Of a stretch of DNA of 64,000 nucleotides, positions 42,960-51,931 are shown one piece after another. The notes beneath the pieces were generated by a model. The model did no database searches and was not told where the DNA came from. It saw nothing but the letters and a program-made list of their open reading frames with translations. Within the stretch, counting starts at the first letter, position 1; each line of letters starts with the position of its first letter. Source of the DNA: Empedobacter brevis NBRC 14943 = ATCC 43319 (lineage in GTDB: Bacteria > Bacteroidota > Bacteroidia > Flavobacteriales > Weeksellaceae); assembly GCF_000382425.1 (NCBI RefSeq), contig NZ_KB908302.1, forward strand, positions 1 to 64,000. Reading direction: 5' to 3'. A program made the position numbers and the translations under genes.

Positions 42960-43799
42960 TTATTCGGTTTTTATTGTTTGATTTCTTTTTTTTAATAATA
43001 CTGCATAAGCTTCATCTTTTACAAATGGTTGAGTTTTAGGATTAAGGATTATTTCGTGCAGTTTAGAAATTAATTCTTGATTAGGTTGTTTGTTCAGATG
43101 AGAAATAATACCAATCAATTCCATCTGAACCATCGGATTATCTTGCTCAAGGAACAGGGAGGTCATTTCTTGTTCAACAGATGACTCAGACAATTTTGAA
43201 GTTAGAACTTCAATTGCGTTTAATCTCACAATTGTATTTTCATCATGTAAAGCCCTCTCTTTTAAGATGTAAATTTCTTGTTCACTTAAAGTCCCTGCTT
43301 CTCCAAGTTTAGCAATCGCATTGATTCGGTTACTTGTAGAATTTTGATCTTCCAAAAGTTGAATGATCTCACGGTCTTGATGATCAATTTTTGAAGTGTT
43401 ATTTTCCTGAATCTGATGAGGCGTTGTTGTGATAACTTTTTCCTCATTTTTAACTAAAATAACGTCTTGCTTTTTCGCTACTTTACCTTCTGTTGCAATA
43501 ACTTCTTTTTTTTCTTCTTTCTTTTCTTGGCGAGAAGACTTTTTTGAATTGTTGACAACGATAGGTTTAGTACTGATTGCTGGATTATTTTGGGTAAAAT
43601 AAACTGCGGTTCCAATCAAAATAATTGTACTGGCAGCTATACCCCAATATTTTACGTTCCATTTTTTTCGAATTGGAATTGTTGCTGGTTGCGGTGAAGG
43701 AATTGTTGTACGAATTTTATTCCATAGTTCATCACTTGGCTCTTTGTTATCGAAAAGCTCACGATGTTTATCCACATATTTTTTTAATTCATCACTCAT
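42960..43799 (-). CDS. membrane protein with HEAT-like C-terminus, likely anti-sigma
   Basis: 279 residues. The short cytosolic N-terminus (MSDELKKYVDKHRELFDNK) has no zinc-binding HxxxCxxC. One helix (about 50-68) leads to a Lys/Glu-rich linker (about 80-125) and a C-terminal repeat of paired helices, with NRINAIAKLGEAG and NTIVRLNAIEVLT and NPMVQMELIGIIS, like HEAT repeats. It starts at the ATGA overlap with the sigma gene. Its location suggests that it holds the sigma factor at the membrane. This is an inference from operon order. Confidence 0.68.
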   Translation of the reverse strand: MSDELKKYVDKHRELFDNKEPSDELWNKIRTTIPSPQPATIPIRKKWNVKYWGIAASTIILIGTAVYFTQNNPAISTKPIVVNNSKKSSRQEKKEEKKEVIATEGKVAKKQDVILVKNEEKVITTTPHQIQENNTSKIDHQDREIIQLLEDQNSTSNRINAIAKLGEAGTLSEQEIYILKERALHDENTIVRLNAIEVLTSKLSESSVEQEMTSLFLEQDNPMVQMELIGIISHLNKQPNQELISKLHEIILNPKTQPFVKDEAYAVLLKKRNQTIKTE

Positions 43800-44359
43800 G
43801 ATAAAGTTGTTTGTTGCATTAGTTCTGAAATCTTCTTTTTTGCACGATGATATTTGCTTCTTACAGTTGTATGGCTTATTCCTAACAGATTTGCAATTTC
43901 TTCATGCGGGATATTCTCGAATAAATAAAGGTTGACAATTGTTCGTGTTTCGATAGGTAAGCTGTCTATTGCTAATAATATTTCATCTACTTTATTGTCC
44001 CAGTTTTGTTTTTCATTCAATTGTTCTTCGCTTTCATCCATAATTGAAACACTTTCGATATCGGAAAAATAAATCTTCTTTTTTCTTAACAGGGAAATCG
44101 ATTTATTAATGGCGACTCTATTCAACCAAGCTCCAATATTTTCAATGTTTTTTAATTTCTGCAAATCAGAAAAAACCGAGATAAAGATCTCTTGTGTCAA
44201 ATCTTCTGCTTCTGAAAGATTGGTAATTAATCGAAAGATTGTGTTAAAAACTGATTTTGAAAATCGATGATAAAACTGAGAATAGCCCAGTTCTGAACCT
44301 GATATGCACAGGTTCAGTAATGCTTGGTCGCTAAATTTTGTTTTATCTACGTTTAACAT
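43796..44359 (-). CDS. ECF-type RNA polymerase sigma factor
   Basis: 187 residues. Region 2 is LITNLSEAEDLTQEIFISVFSDL (about 40-62), with the core NIGAWLNRVAINKSI (about 71-85). Region 4 is LPIETRTIVNLYLFENIPHEEI and ANLLGISHTTVRSKYHRAKKK (about 130-175). It is a short ECF sigma factor. It overlaps the HEAT protein gene by four bases and heads the operon with two DUF4097 proteins. A response to envelope stress is plausible. Confidence 0.9.
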   Translation of the reverse strand: MLNVDKTKFSDQALLNLCISGSELGYSQFYHRFSKSVFNTIFRLITNLSEAEDLTQEIFISVFSDLQKLKNIENIGAWLNRVAINKSISLLRKKKIYFSDIESVSIMDESEEQLNEKQNWDNKVDEILLAIDSLPIETRTIVNLYLFENIPHEEIANLLGISHTTVRSKYHRAKKKISELMQQTTLS

Positions 44360-44427
44360 AAATTGGTACAGTTATCATATACAGTTTAAATATAAATTTA
44401 TTCATGGTATATGGATTGTTTATTGTG

Positions 44428-45840
44428 TTATTTTCTGATTCCTCCTCCTATATTTTGTCCATTTTGTGTCATTTCCATCTTCATTGTTCCGTCATCGTTT
44501 TCTATGAAAGTGATTACCCCATCTGCACCACCATGTCTTATCGCCTGAAATGTATATGTTGATGTCGGAAAAAAACGCATGTCCCAATCTGTTTCGTCTG
44601 TATTGTAAACCAGATGATTGTCTAAATAGGTGATAATATGTTTTTCGGATGGATTTTTAAAATCAATGTATTCGCCTGTAAATTTTTTAATATCTTCTTT
44701 AGGTAAATTTATCTTTTTTACAAATTCATTCGTAGATGGTGTATGATCTAAAATTTCCTGAATTGTAGTATAAGGATATACGCCGTTTTCAAAATTATTC
44801 AAAACAATGATTGTTCTGTCATTTTTTGAATTATAGTGCATAAATGTTATATAACCATCCCAACTTCCGGTATGCCCATAACTCATATTATCTCCACTTT
44901 TTCTAACATCAAATCCGAATCCGTATTTTACGTCTTTTTTATCTTCTGTCTTTGAGATATTCATGACCTCATTCAATTCTTCCTGACTTAATAAAGTATT
45001 TTTTTGAAGGGCGTTCATCCATTTATATAAATCTTCAACGGTTGAATTTACTTTTGCATTGCCTACGATTCCGTCCATATAGTAGGACATCATATTCCCG
45101 ATTTTTGCATCGTCTTCAGTTGCTTTTTCAAAAGAATTTTTTATCCAGAAGTATCCATATGCATAGTTTTTAATCTTTTTAGGGTTCAACCTTCTGTTGT
45201 AAATAAAAGTACTGTTCATTTTAAGCGGTTCAAAAATTTTATCAGATAAATACGTATTAACATCTTGTTTGCTCACTCTTTCTATTATTGTGGCTAAGAA
45301 CGCATAATTTGTATTGCTGTATTTATGTTTCGAATTGGGTAAAAATTCCAATGTTTCTTTTTTCTTTGCGTAATAGTCGATAAGATCTTCATTTGTCGCA
45401 ATTCTTTCATTTTTCCAATTTTCTCTGAACTCACCCAAGAATTCTGGTATTCCACTTGTGTGTCTCAATAAATCATATAGTGTAACCCCTTTGAAATTAG
45501 ATAACTCGGGGAGATAAAGGGAGATATCATCGGTGTAATTTATTTTATTTTCCCTATGTAATAATGCTATTCCAGCCCCAATAAACTGTTTGCTGCAAGA
45601 AGCTAATTCAAATACTGTAGCAGGATTATTTTTTTCCTTTGTGATGACATTCGAAAAACCTTTGCTTCCTTTATATATGACTTTTCCTTTGTCAGCAATT
45701 AGCACACTTCCATTAAACTGGTTTTGATCAGCAAGAGCACTGAAAAGAGAGTCTAATCTTTTTTCAGTATTTTGCTTTTGTGCTAAAGTGAATACAGACA
45801 GTAATAGAGTGAATGAAAAAATAATTTTCTGAAACTTCAT
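44428..45840 (-). CDS. secreted class C beta-lactamase-like serine hydrolase
   Basis: 470 residues. A signal peptide (MKFQKIIFSFTLLLSVFTLA) leads to the serine nucleophile S81-C-S-K84. The second motif YSNTNY gives Y-x-N and the third is GHTGS, replacing KTG. These form the beta-lactamase/DD-peptidase fold (PF00144). A C-terminal beta domain of about 120 residues follows. Such proteins include esterases, peptidases and AmpC enzymes; there is no sign that this one hydrolyses antibiotics. It is transcribed alone. Confidence 0.87.
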   Translation of the reverse strand: MKFQKIIFSFTLLLSVFTLAQKQNTEKRLDSLFSALADQNQFNGSVLIADKGKVIYKGSKGFSNVITKEKNNPATVFELASCSKQFIGAGIALLHRENKINYTDDISLYLPELSNFKGVTLYDLLRHTSGIPEFLGEFRENWKNERIATNEDLIDYYAKKKETLEFLPNSKHKYSNTNYAFLATIIERVSKQDVNTYLSDKIFEPLKMNSTFIYNRRLNPKKIKNYAYGYFWIKNSFEKATEDDAKIGNMMSYYMDGIVGNAKVNSTVEDLYKWMNALQKNTLLSQEELNEVMNISKTEDKKDVKYGFGFDVRKSGDNMSYGHTGSWDGYITFMHYNSKNDRTIIVLNNFENGVYPYTTIQEILDHTPSTNEFVKKINLPKEDIKKFTGEYIDFKNPSEKHIITYLDNHLVYNTDETDWDMRFFPTSTYTFQAIRHGGADGVITFIENDDGTMKMEMTQNGQNIGGGIRK

Positions 45841-45981
45841 ATGTGTTTAATTTTAATTCCTTACTGTGTTTAAAACCCAAGGAATTACCCTTTCTTATAG
45901 AATAGACGCAAGAAGTAAAAGGATGTTGCATCATTTTTATAAAAAAATTAAAAAATGATAGAAGAAGTTGTTGTTTTGAGT

Positions 45982-47313
45982 TTATTCGGCTGTAACTCGT
46001 TTTCTAAAAATATACATTAAAGGAAAACTACGTAGTAACATCCAGATGCCGAACGCAATCCAAATTCCATAAATGTTCAATTCGAAAAAATCTGTTAAGA
46101 AGATGGTTGGTAAGAAACCAAAAAATGTAGCTATTATCAAATTGTTTCGTAACAATTTTGCATCACCCATTCCCTTGAAAAAACCATCAAAAATATAAGC
46201 AAGTGTGTTGATCGGTTGCATCAATAAAACCATCCAAAATACAGAATTGAAAATTTTCTGGACATTTGCATCTTGATTAAAAATGGTGCCAATCTGATTG
46301 TAAAAAGTAAAACAAACTGCAATTAAAACGAAAGCGATTAAAACAGAGTATTTAGAAATGTCTTTACTTAACAACCATAGTTTAGTGTAATTTCGTTCGC
46401 CTTGTAATCGTCCTGCCATTGCATTACCGGCACCGGCATATCCATCAATAAAAAAAGAAAAGAATAACCAAATATTCATCAAAATGCTTTGTGCAGCGAT
46501 GTAATCTTTTCCATAATCGGTGGCATAAGAATTAGCAAGGAAAAAAGCAACATTTAATGAAGCTGTACGTAAGATGAAGTTAAAACTTAAATTGATGTAT
46601 TTCTTAAAAAGAGGATGAATCTCATTGCCGGGATGTAAGCCAAAAGGAGTTTTGGTAAAATAATAATAAAATGCCATAACAACCATAATCAATTGAGCAA
46701 TTAAACTTGCATAAGCCGCTCCTTTGATATGAAAAGCAGGAATAAATCCATCGATTCCAAAAATCAAAATATAATCCAAAAAAACATGAATGAAGGCAGC
46801 TGTCAGGCTACATTTCATGGCCCATATTGTATTTTGTATTCCTCTAAAAGCACCAAAAAGAGTCAATGAGATGAGTGTGAGAGGAAAGCCAAAAGCTCTA
46901 ATTTTGTAATAATCTATTGAAAATTGGAGCACCAAATCTTTTGCGTTGTAGAGTTCGAAGAGGTTCTTGGCGAAGAAATAGGTAGGAATAAAAATAATGA
47001 TACTCAAAAAAATATTGAAGTACAAGGCTTGGGGAACTAAAGTTTTTAAATGTTCTACTTTATTTGCTCCAAAGCTTTGTGAAACCAATGATGAAATTGA
47101 AGTTTTGGTTTGCGCGACAATCCAAATAATTCCGGCTAAAAAAGATCCAACCAGCCCTGTGGCAGCAAGAGCTTCTACCGAATATTCTTTTACATTCCCA
47201 ACCATTGCGATGTCGGTTAATGTGATTAACGATTCAGCTATTCCGGAAAATATAGCTGGAATCGCCAATTGATTAATTTGTTTGAATGTAATTCTATCCG
47301 AAATTGAATTCAT
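45982..47313 (-). CDS. MATE-family multidrug exporter
   Basis: 443 residues with twelve hydrophobic helices in two pseudo-repeats. The first repeat begins ITFKQINQLAIPAIFSGIAESLITLTDI, typical of MATE proteins, and the second has INTLAYIFDGFFKGMGDA. It exports cationic drugs or metabolites with Na+ or H+ coupling. No drug was identified. It lies nine bases after a small membrane protein gene, in the same direction, so they may be one unit. Confidence 0.88.
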   Translation of the reverse strand: MNSISDRITFKQINQLAIPAIFSGIAESLITLTDIAMVGNVKEYSVEALAATGLVGSFLAGIIWIVAQTKTSISSLVSQSFGANKVEHLKTLVPQALYFNIFLSIIIFIPTYFFAKNLFELYNAKDLVLQFSIDYYKIRAFGFPLTLISLTLFGAFRGIQNTIWAMKCSLTAAFIHVFLDYILIFGIDGFIPAFHIKGAAYASLIAQLIMVVMAFYYYFTKTPFGLHPGNEIHPLFKKYINLSFNFILRTASLNVAFFLANSYATDYGKDYIAAQSILMNIWLFFSFFIDGYAGAGNAMAGRLQGERNYTKLWLLSKDISKYSVLIAFVLIAVCFTFYNQIGTIFNQDANVQKIFNSVFWMVLLMQPINTLAYIFDGFFKGMGDAKLLRNNLIIATFFGFLPTIFLTDFFELNIYGIWIAFGIWMLLRSFPLMYIFRKRVTAE

Positions 47314-47322
47314 TTCGCTACC

Positions 47323-47709
47323 TTATTTCTTTACCCGCTTGTAGATAGGTTTGTTTTTGATAATTTGATTTAACATGAACAAAGTAATTCCGACTAATGT
47401 GAAATAACCTAAAAGTGGTAAACCTGGAATGTGGTAATCGTTGTATTTGAACATAAAGATACAGATCAAATAACCTGCAAAAATCATGTAATAGAAAACT
47501 TTTTTTAAAGAACCATAAGTGAATTTTCCACGGATGAATTCAATTAAATTCAAAAGAATTAAGAAAAAATAAAGACCAAAAAAGATATAACGCAAAGGAT
47601 TTATCGGGCGGTCTGTCATTCTTACATTGATCATGAGGTTGTAGTTGTAAATTCCGTTATAAATCAACAGCAATAAAATAAGAACGATTAATATACGAAG
47701 TGTTTTCAT
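47323..47709 (-). CDS. small membrane protein of unknown function
   Basis: 128 residues with four hydrophobic helices (about 6-22, 43-62, 72-89, 98-116), and basic ends. No family I recognise. It is followed nine bases later by the MATE gene on the same strand, which may be translationally linked. Nothing in the sequence decides a role. Confidence 0.6.
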   Translation of the reverse strand: MKTLRILIVLILLLLIYNGIYNYNLMINVRMTDRPINPLRYIFFGLYFFLILLNLIEFIRGKFTYGSLKKVFYYMIFAGYLICIFMFKYNDYHIPGLPLLGYFTLVGITLFMLNQIIKNKPIYKRVKK

Positions 47710-47751
47710 AAATGATTTAGTGGTAAAATAGTTAGAATAACATTATTTAAT

Positions 47752-47777
47752 AGTAAAAAAGCTGTCGAAACAGCTTT
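47752..47777 (-). terminator. terminator after msrB
   Basis: On the minus strand AAAGCTGT pairs with ACAGCTTT around TTCG, then a T-run follows. It lies just after the msrB stop at 47784. Confidence 0.85.
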
Positions 47778-47783
47778 AGAGAA

Positions 47784-48320
47784 TTATTTTTGAGGTTTAA
47801 AATCCAATGATAATGAATTGACACAATAACGCAAACCTGTTTCTGTAGGGCCATCATCAAAAACATGTCCCAGATGACTTCCGCAATTTCCACACAAAAT
47901 TTCAGTTCTTGTCATTCCGTGCGAAGTATCAATACGTTCTATGATTTGACCTTTTTCTATTTCTTTATCAAAACTCGGCCAGCCACAATGTCCATCAAAT
48001 TTTGAACCAGATGAAAATAATTCTTCATCACAAGCGGCACATGTATAGACTCCGTTTTCGAAGTGCATGTTAAACTTTCCTGTGAAAGGGCGCTCTGTTC
48101 CAGCTTCTCTTAATACATAATATTCCTCTGAAGAAAGTTCTTTTTTCCATTCTTCTTCCGATTTGTTTACTTTAAATTGAGGTTTCTCATTCATTGCAAT
48201 TGTAGTTGAAGATTCAATTTTTTTTCCTTCATCTTTTTTGTGTTGAGATGTACAAGAAGCAATTAAGCTGAATAACATCGCAGTGACGAAAAAAGAGTGG
48301 TATTTTTTTAAGCAATCCAT
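47784..48320 (-). CDS. msrB: peptide-methionine (R)-S-oxide reductase, lipoprotein
   Basis: 178 residues. Lipobox LIASC with C23, so the enzyme is on the periplasmic side. The zinc pairs CAAC (C94, C97) and CGNC (C143, C146) are present, as is the catalytic C166 in RYCVNSLSL. CGWPSF at about 112-117 holds the resolving region. It reduces R-methionine sulfoxide in exported proteins. Its start overlaps the aroB stop region by 13 bases, so the two are co-transcribed. The MsrA half is not fused. Confidence 0.93.
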   Translation of the reverse strand: MDCLKKYHSFFVTAMLFSLIASCTSQHKKDEGKKIESSTTIAMNEKPQFKVNKSEEEWKKELSSEEYYVLREAGTERPFTGKFNMHFENGVYTCAACDEELFSSGSKFDGHCGWPSFDKEIEKGQIIERIDTSHGMTRTEILCGNCGSHLGHVFDDGPTETGLRYCVNSLSLDFKPQK

Positions 48321-49360
48321 TTATTGTATTTTTCAAAAGCTTGTCTGATTTCATCTTCAGTACAAACGACATCGTAACGACAATTTCCAATTTTATTAAT
48401 CAAACTGAAGTTGATAGAGTTATTTTGATTTTTCTTGTCGTGTTTCATCCATTCCATTAAGTTAGGGAAAATTTTCATGTCAATTGTATTTAAAGCATAC
48501 ATTGAAGAAAAACTTTCGCAAACTTCTTCTAAATCTATTTTAGAAATTAATTCCTGATCGTAACTAAGGAATGTTTCAATAATCATTCCGATTACGATTG
48601 CTTCTCCATGTAAAAGAGGAAAATCAGTTTCCAATGACTCGCTTTCTATGGCATGACCAATCGTATGACCGAAATTTAAAATTTTTCGTTCACCTTTTTC
48701 GTATGGATCACTCTCTACAACATTTTCTTTAAGATGGATAGAATCCATAATAAATGGAGCTAAAGATTTGGCATCATGTGAAGGCAATTGAACCAGGTTA
48801 TCCCAATGATCACGGTTTTTAATTAAACCATGTTTTAACATTTCGGCCAATCCGGATTTTACCTGGCGTTGTTCTAATGTTAATAGAAATTTTGGGTCAA
48901 TCAACACCATTTCAGGTTGATTAAATGTTCCGACCATGTTTTTCATTCCTTCTAGATCAATCCCATTTTTACCTCCGGCAGAAGCATCAACCATTGATAA
49001 AAGGGTTGTTGGAATATTGATAAATTTGATTCCACGCTTGAATGTAGAAGCCATAAAACCTCCCATGTCCGTTAAAACACCACCACCAACATTAATAACC
49101 AATGAATGACGATCAGCACCCAATTCACTCAAAGCTAACCAAAGATTTGTTACTGTGTCAATGTTTTTATTTTCTTCTCCTGCGTCAATTTCAAGGATTT
49201 CATAAGCAGAAATATTGTCCAAATCGGCTAATAAAATTGGTAAACAATGCACATGAGTGTTTTCATCTACCAAGAAAAAGATAGAAGAAAAAGTGTTTTT
49301 TGCAAGGTAATCGTCTAATATATATGCGATTGAACCAAAATGGATCGGAGCTGATTTCAA
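48308..49360 (-). CDS. aroB: 3-dehydroquinate synthase
   Basis: 350 residues, the normal length. It converts DAHP to 3-dehydroquinate in the shikimate pathway, with NAD and a divalent metal. NAD loop: GGGVLTDMGGF (about 91-101). Metal and active-site motifs are DPKFLLTL with KSGLAEMLKHGLI, ESDPYEKGERKILNFGHTIGHAIE (about 215-238), and HGEAIVIG. It ends over the start of msrB by 13 bases. The cytosolic location is clear. Confidence 0.95.
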   Translation of the reverse strand: MKSAPIHFGSIAYILDDYLAKNTFSSIFFLVDENTHVHCLPILLADLDNISAYEILEIDAGEENKNIDTVTNLWLALSELGADRHSLVINVGGGVLTDMGGFMASTFKRGIKFINIPTTLLSMVDASAGGKNGIDLEGMKNMVGTFNQPEMVLIDPKFLLTLEQRQVKSGLAEMLKHGLIKNRDHWDNLVQLPSHDAKSLAPFIMDSIHLKENVVESDPYEKGERKILNFGHTIGHAIESESLETDFPLLHGEAIVIGMIIETFLSYDQELISKIDLEEVCESFSSMYALNTIDMKIFPNLMEWMKHDKKNQNNSINFSLINKIGNCRYDVVCTEDEIRQAFEKYNKWIA

Positions 49361-49496
49361 AATGAAAATGTTTTTTTAAAATGTGCCTAAAATTACGGCG
49401 ACCTTTTTACATCAACCAAATAAATTGAATGATTTATTTTAGGCATGTTATTGGATAAAACTAGATTGATTGTATAGGCTAATAGAGAATTATTTT

Positions 49497-49504
49497 TAAA
49501 TTTG
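49497..49504 (+). promoter_or_regulatory. -7 element for the GlmU-like gene
   Basis: TAAATTTG matches TAnnTTTG and lies 16 bases before the ATG at 49521. Confidence 0.45.
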
Positions 49505-49520
49505 CACAAATTCTTAATTA

Positions 49521-50669
49521 ATGAATATAATTCTTTTTGATGGGGAAGAGTGGGAAAATCTTTTGCCTCTTACGTTTACAAAACCAGTAGCGTCATTACG
49601 AATGGGAGTTTTAAGTTTTGCAGAACGTTGGGAAAAAATTCTAAATACAACCATATCTTATCAGACCCAATCTTATTTAGAAGAAAAATTTTCAACCAAC
49701 TATCAATCAGAAAATATATTCATCAATCCTTCATTTTTTCCAACCACAGAATTAATCCACTATATAAAAGAATTAGAATTAAATCAATCCATTCTTTTTA
49801 ATGACCGGCTTGTAGCTGTTAAAACGACTGAGGAATCTCCACATATAACATCAGAAATATTAAGTCTTGATAAGATAATTCATATCAAAAACTCTTGGGA
49901 TTTATTTACCTATAATTTTCAAGCGATTGAATTTGATTTTGAAATTTTGACAAAAGGAAGAGCTTCACAACCTATTTCTGAAACAAATAACGTTTTGCAT
50001 CCGGAAAAAATATTTATTGAAGAAGGAGCCAAAGTTGAATTTTCTATTTTGAATGCATCAGAAGGACCAATCTACATTGGCAAAGAGGCTGAAATTATGG
50101 AAGGTTGTATGATTCGTGGAGGATTGGCTTTGTGTGAACATGGTAAAATTAACATGGGAGCAAAAATTTACCCAGGTTGTACAGTTGGGCCATATTGTAA
50201 AGTTGGAGGAGAATTAAATAATGCTATCCTAATGGCATATTCTAATAAAGGGCACGATGGTTTCTTAGGAAATGCTGTACTAGGAGAATGGTGTAATTTG
50301 GGAGCTGATACAAATAATTCTAATCTGAAAAATAATTATGCAGAAGTAAAACTATGGAATTACAAAGAAAAACGATTTGTAAAGACCGGTTTACAATTTT
50401 GTGGCTTGATTATGGGAGATTATGCTAAATCAGCAATAAATACGCAGTTTAATACTGGTACGGTTGTTGGTGTTTGTGCCAACGTTTTTCAATCAGGTTT
50501 TCCACCAAATATGATTAAACATTATAGTTGGGGAGGACAATCAGATGCTCCTGTATTTAGTTTTGAGCGGGCATGTGAAGCAGCAGAAAAAATGATGGAG
50601 AGAAGAAAAGTAGAGTTTACTCCTACTGATAAGAAGATTTTAGAACATATTTTTAATTTAAATAACTAA
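49521..50669 (+). CDS. GlmU-family protein (left-handed beta-helix)
   Basis: 382 residues. The N-terminal 150 resemble a reduced nucleotidyltransferase (MNIILFDGEEWENLLPLTFTKPVASLRMG), without the full nucleotide loop. The rest is a left-handed beta-helix with hexapeptide turns: IFIEEGAKVEFSILNASEGPIYIGKEAEI, then GAKIYPGCTVGPYCKVGG and AVLGEWCNLGADTNNS. These domains hold acetyl- or acyltransferases or uridylyltransferases. It may serve nucleotide-sugar or lipid A formation. It has its own promoter. Confidence 0.8.
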   Translation: MNIILFDGEEWENLLPLTFTKPVASLRMGVLSFAERWEKILNTTISYQTQSYLEEKFSTNYQSENIFINPSFFPTTELIHYIKELELNQSILFNDRLVAVKTTEESPHITSEILSLDKIIHIKNSWDLFTYNFQAIEFDFEILTKGRASQPISETNNVLHPEKIFIEEGAKVEFSILNASEGPIYIGKEAEIMEGCMIRGGLALCEHGKINMGAKIYPGCTVGPYCKVGGELNNAILMAYSNKGHDGFLGNAVLGEWCNLGADTNNSNLKNNYAEVKLWNYKEKRFVKTGLQFCGLIMGDYAKSAINTQFNTGTVVGVCANVFQSGFPPNMIKHYSWGGQSDAPVFSFERACEAAEKMMERRKVEFTPTDKKILEHIFNLNN

Positions 50670-50765
50670 CTAATTTAATAAAGAGTAATACTAAGAATTA
50701 AAGGGAAAAATTGCAATATGATTAATTTTACGTGTTAATCTTTTAACAATTAATTAAAAAATCCT

Positions 50766-50773
50766 TAATTTTG
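50766..50773 (+). promoter_or_regulatory. -7 element for the cysteine-synthase-like gene
   Basis: TAATTTTG matches TAnnTTTG, 28 bases before the ATG at 50802. Confidence 0.5.
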
Positions 50774-50801
50774 CTTTTTGTTAGAAAAGAATATTTGTGA
50801 A

Positions 50802-51839
50802 ATGACTGGTAAATATAAAAACGTTTTAGAGTTAATTGGAGATACTCCATTAGTTCAATTAAACAGAATTAACCAAGACATTCCAGGCGAAGTTTATGCA
50901 AAGTTAGAATGTTACAATCCTGGACATTCAACAAAAGACAGAATAGCTTTACATATTATAGAAGAGGCTGAAAGAAAAGGTCTATTAAAACCTGGTGCTA
51001 CGATTGTAGAGACAACTTCAGGTAACACTGGATTTGCTGTAGCTATGGTTGCTATCGTAAAAGGGTACAAATGTATCTTAGCGGTATCGGATAAAACAAA
51101 AGCAGAAAAAATTTCATTTTTGAAAGCAATGGGCGCGAAAGTATTTTTATGCCCTGCAAATGTACCTGCTGATGATCCTAGATCATATTACGAGGTGGCA
51201 AAACGTATTGCTGCTGAAACGCCAAATTCTCTTTATATAAATCAATATTTTAATCAAGGGAATACAGAAGCTCACTATTTAACAACAGGTCCTGAAATCT
51301 GGAAACAAACCGAAGGTAAGATTACTCACCTGATTGGTTGTACAGGAACAGGGGGAACTTTGACAGGTAGTGCTCGTTATATAAAAGAACAACATCCGGA
51401 TGTGAAAATTATCGGAGTTGATGCATATGGTTCTATTTTAAAAGGTTATCACGAAACCGGTAAAGTAGATCAAAATGAAATTTATCCGTATAGAATTGAA
51501 GGAATGGGGAAAAATTTAGTTCCCGGAGCTTTAGATTTTGATATGGTAGATAAATTTATAAAAGTTACGGACGAAGAAGCTGCATATTGCACAAGAGAAA
51601 TTGCTTTGAAAGAAGGAATTATGGCAGGTTATACTTCAGGTGCAGCAACGAAAGCTTATAAACAGTTAGCAGAAGAAGGTGAATTTGATGAGAATTCATT
51701 CGTTGTTATTTTGTATCCGGATCATGGATCTCGCTATATGACAAAAGTATTTAGTGATGATTGGATGGCAGAAGAAGGATTTACAAATAGCAGGCTCAAT
51801 GGTTTAGAAGCTCGTGCTACTGTAGAGCGAATAAAATAA
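50802..51839 (+). CDS. PLP-dependent cysteine/cysteate synthase-type enzyme
   Basis: 345 residues from the ATG at 50802; the frame opens at a TTG 24 bases earlier. The PLP lysine is K45 in NPGHSTKDR, the phosphate-binding loop is TSGNTG (about 72-77), and [11 protein letters not shown] holds the cofactor phosphate. The common cysteine synthase has NPSSSVKDR, so this one is a side branch. It is followed by an SPT-like enzyme and by serC and serA. In sulfonolipid-forming bacteria such a protein makes L-cysteate from O-phosphoserine and sulfite. That is the best reading here; plain cysteine synthase is the alternative. Confidence 0.85.
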   Translation: MTGKYKNVLELIGDTPLVQLNRINQDIPGEVYAKLECYNPGHSTKDRIALHIIEEAERKGLLKPGATIVETTSGNTGFAVAMVAIVKGYKCILAVSDKTKAEKISFLKAMGAKVFLCPANVPADDPRSYYEVAKRIAAETPNSLYINQYFNQGNTEAHYLTTGPEIWKQTEGKITHLIGCTGTGGTLTGSARYIKEQHPDVKIIGVDAYGSILKGYHETGKVDQNEIYPYRIEGMGKNLVPGALDFDMVDKFIKVTDEEAAYCTREIALKEGIMAGYTSGAATKAYKQLAEEGEFDENSFVVILYPDHGSRYMTKVFSDDWMAEEGFTNSRLNGLEARATVERIK

Positions 51840-51843
51840 TACG

Positions 51844-51851
51844 TATATTTG
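51844..51851 (+). promoter_or_regulatory. -7 element for the SPT-like gene
   Basis: TATATTTG lies five bases after the stop of the cysteate-synthase-type gene. It predicts a separate transcript with a leader of about 75 bases. Confidence 0.45.
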
Positions 51852-51931
51852 TAAAAATTAAATAATAAAGTAGGTTGTGTTTGTTCACTTTCTACTTTTT
51901 TTCAATTAATAAAAAATTAAACTAGAATAAA

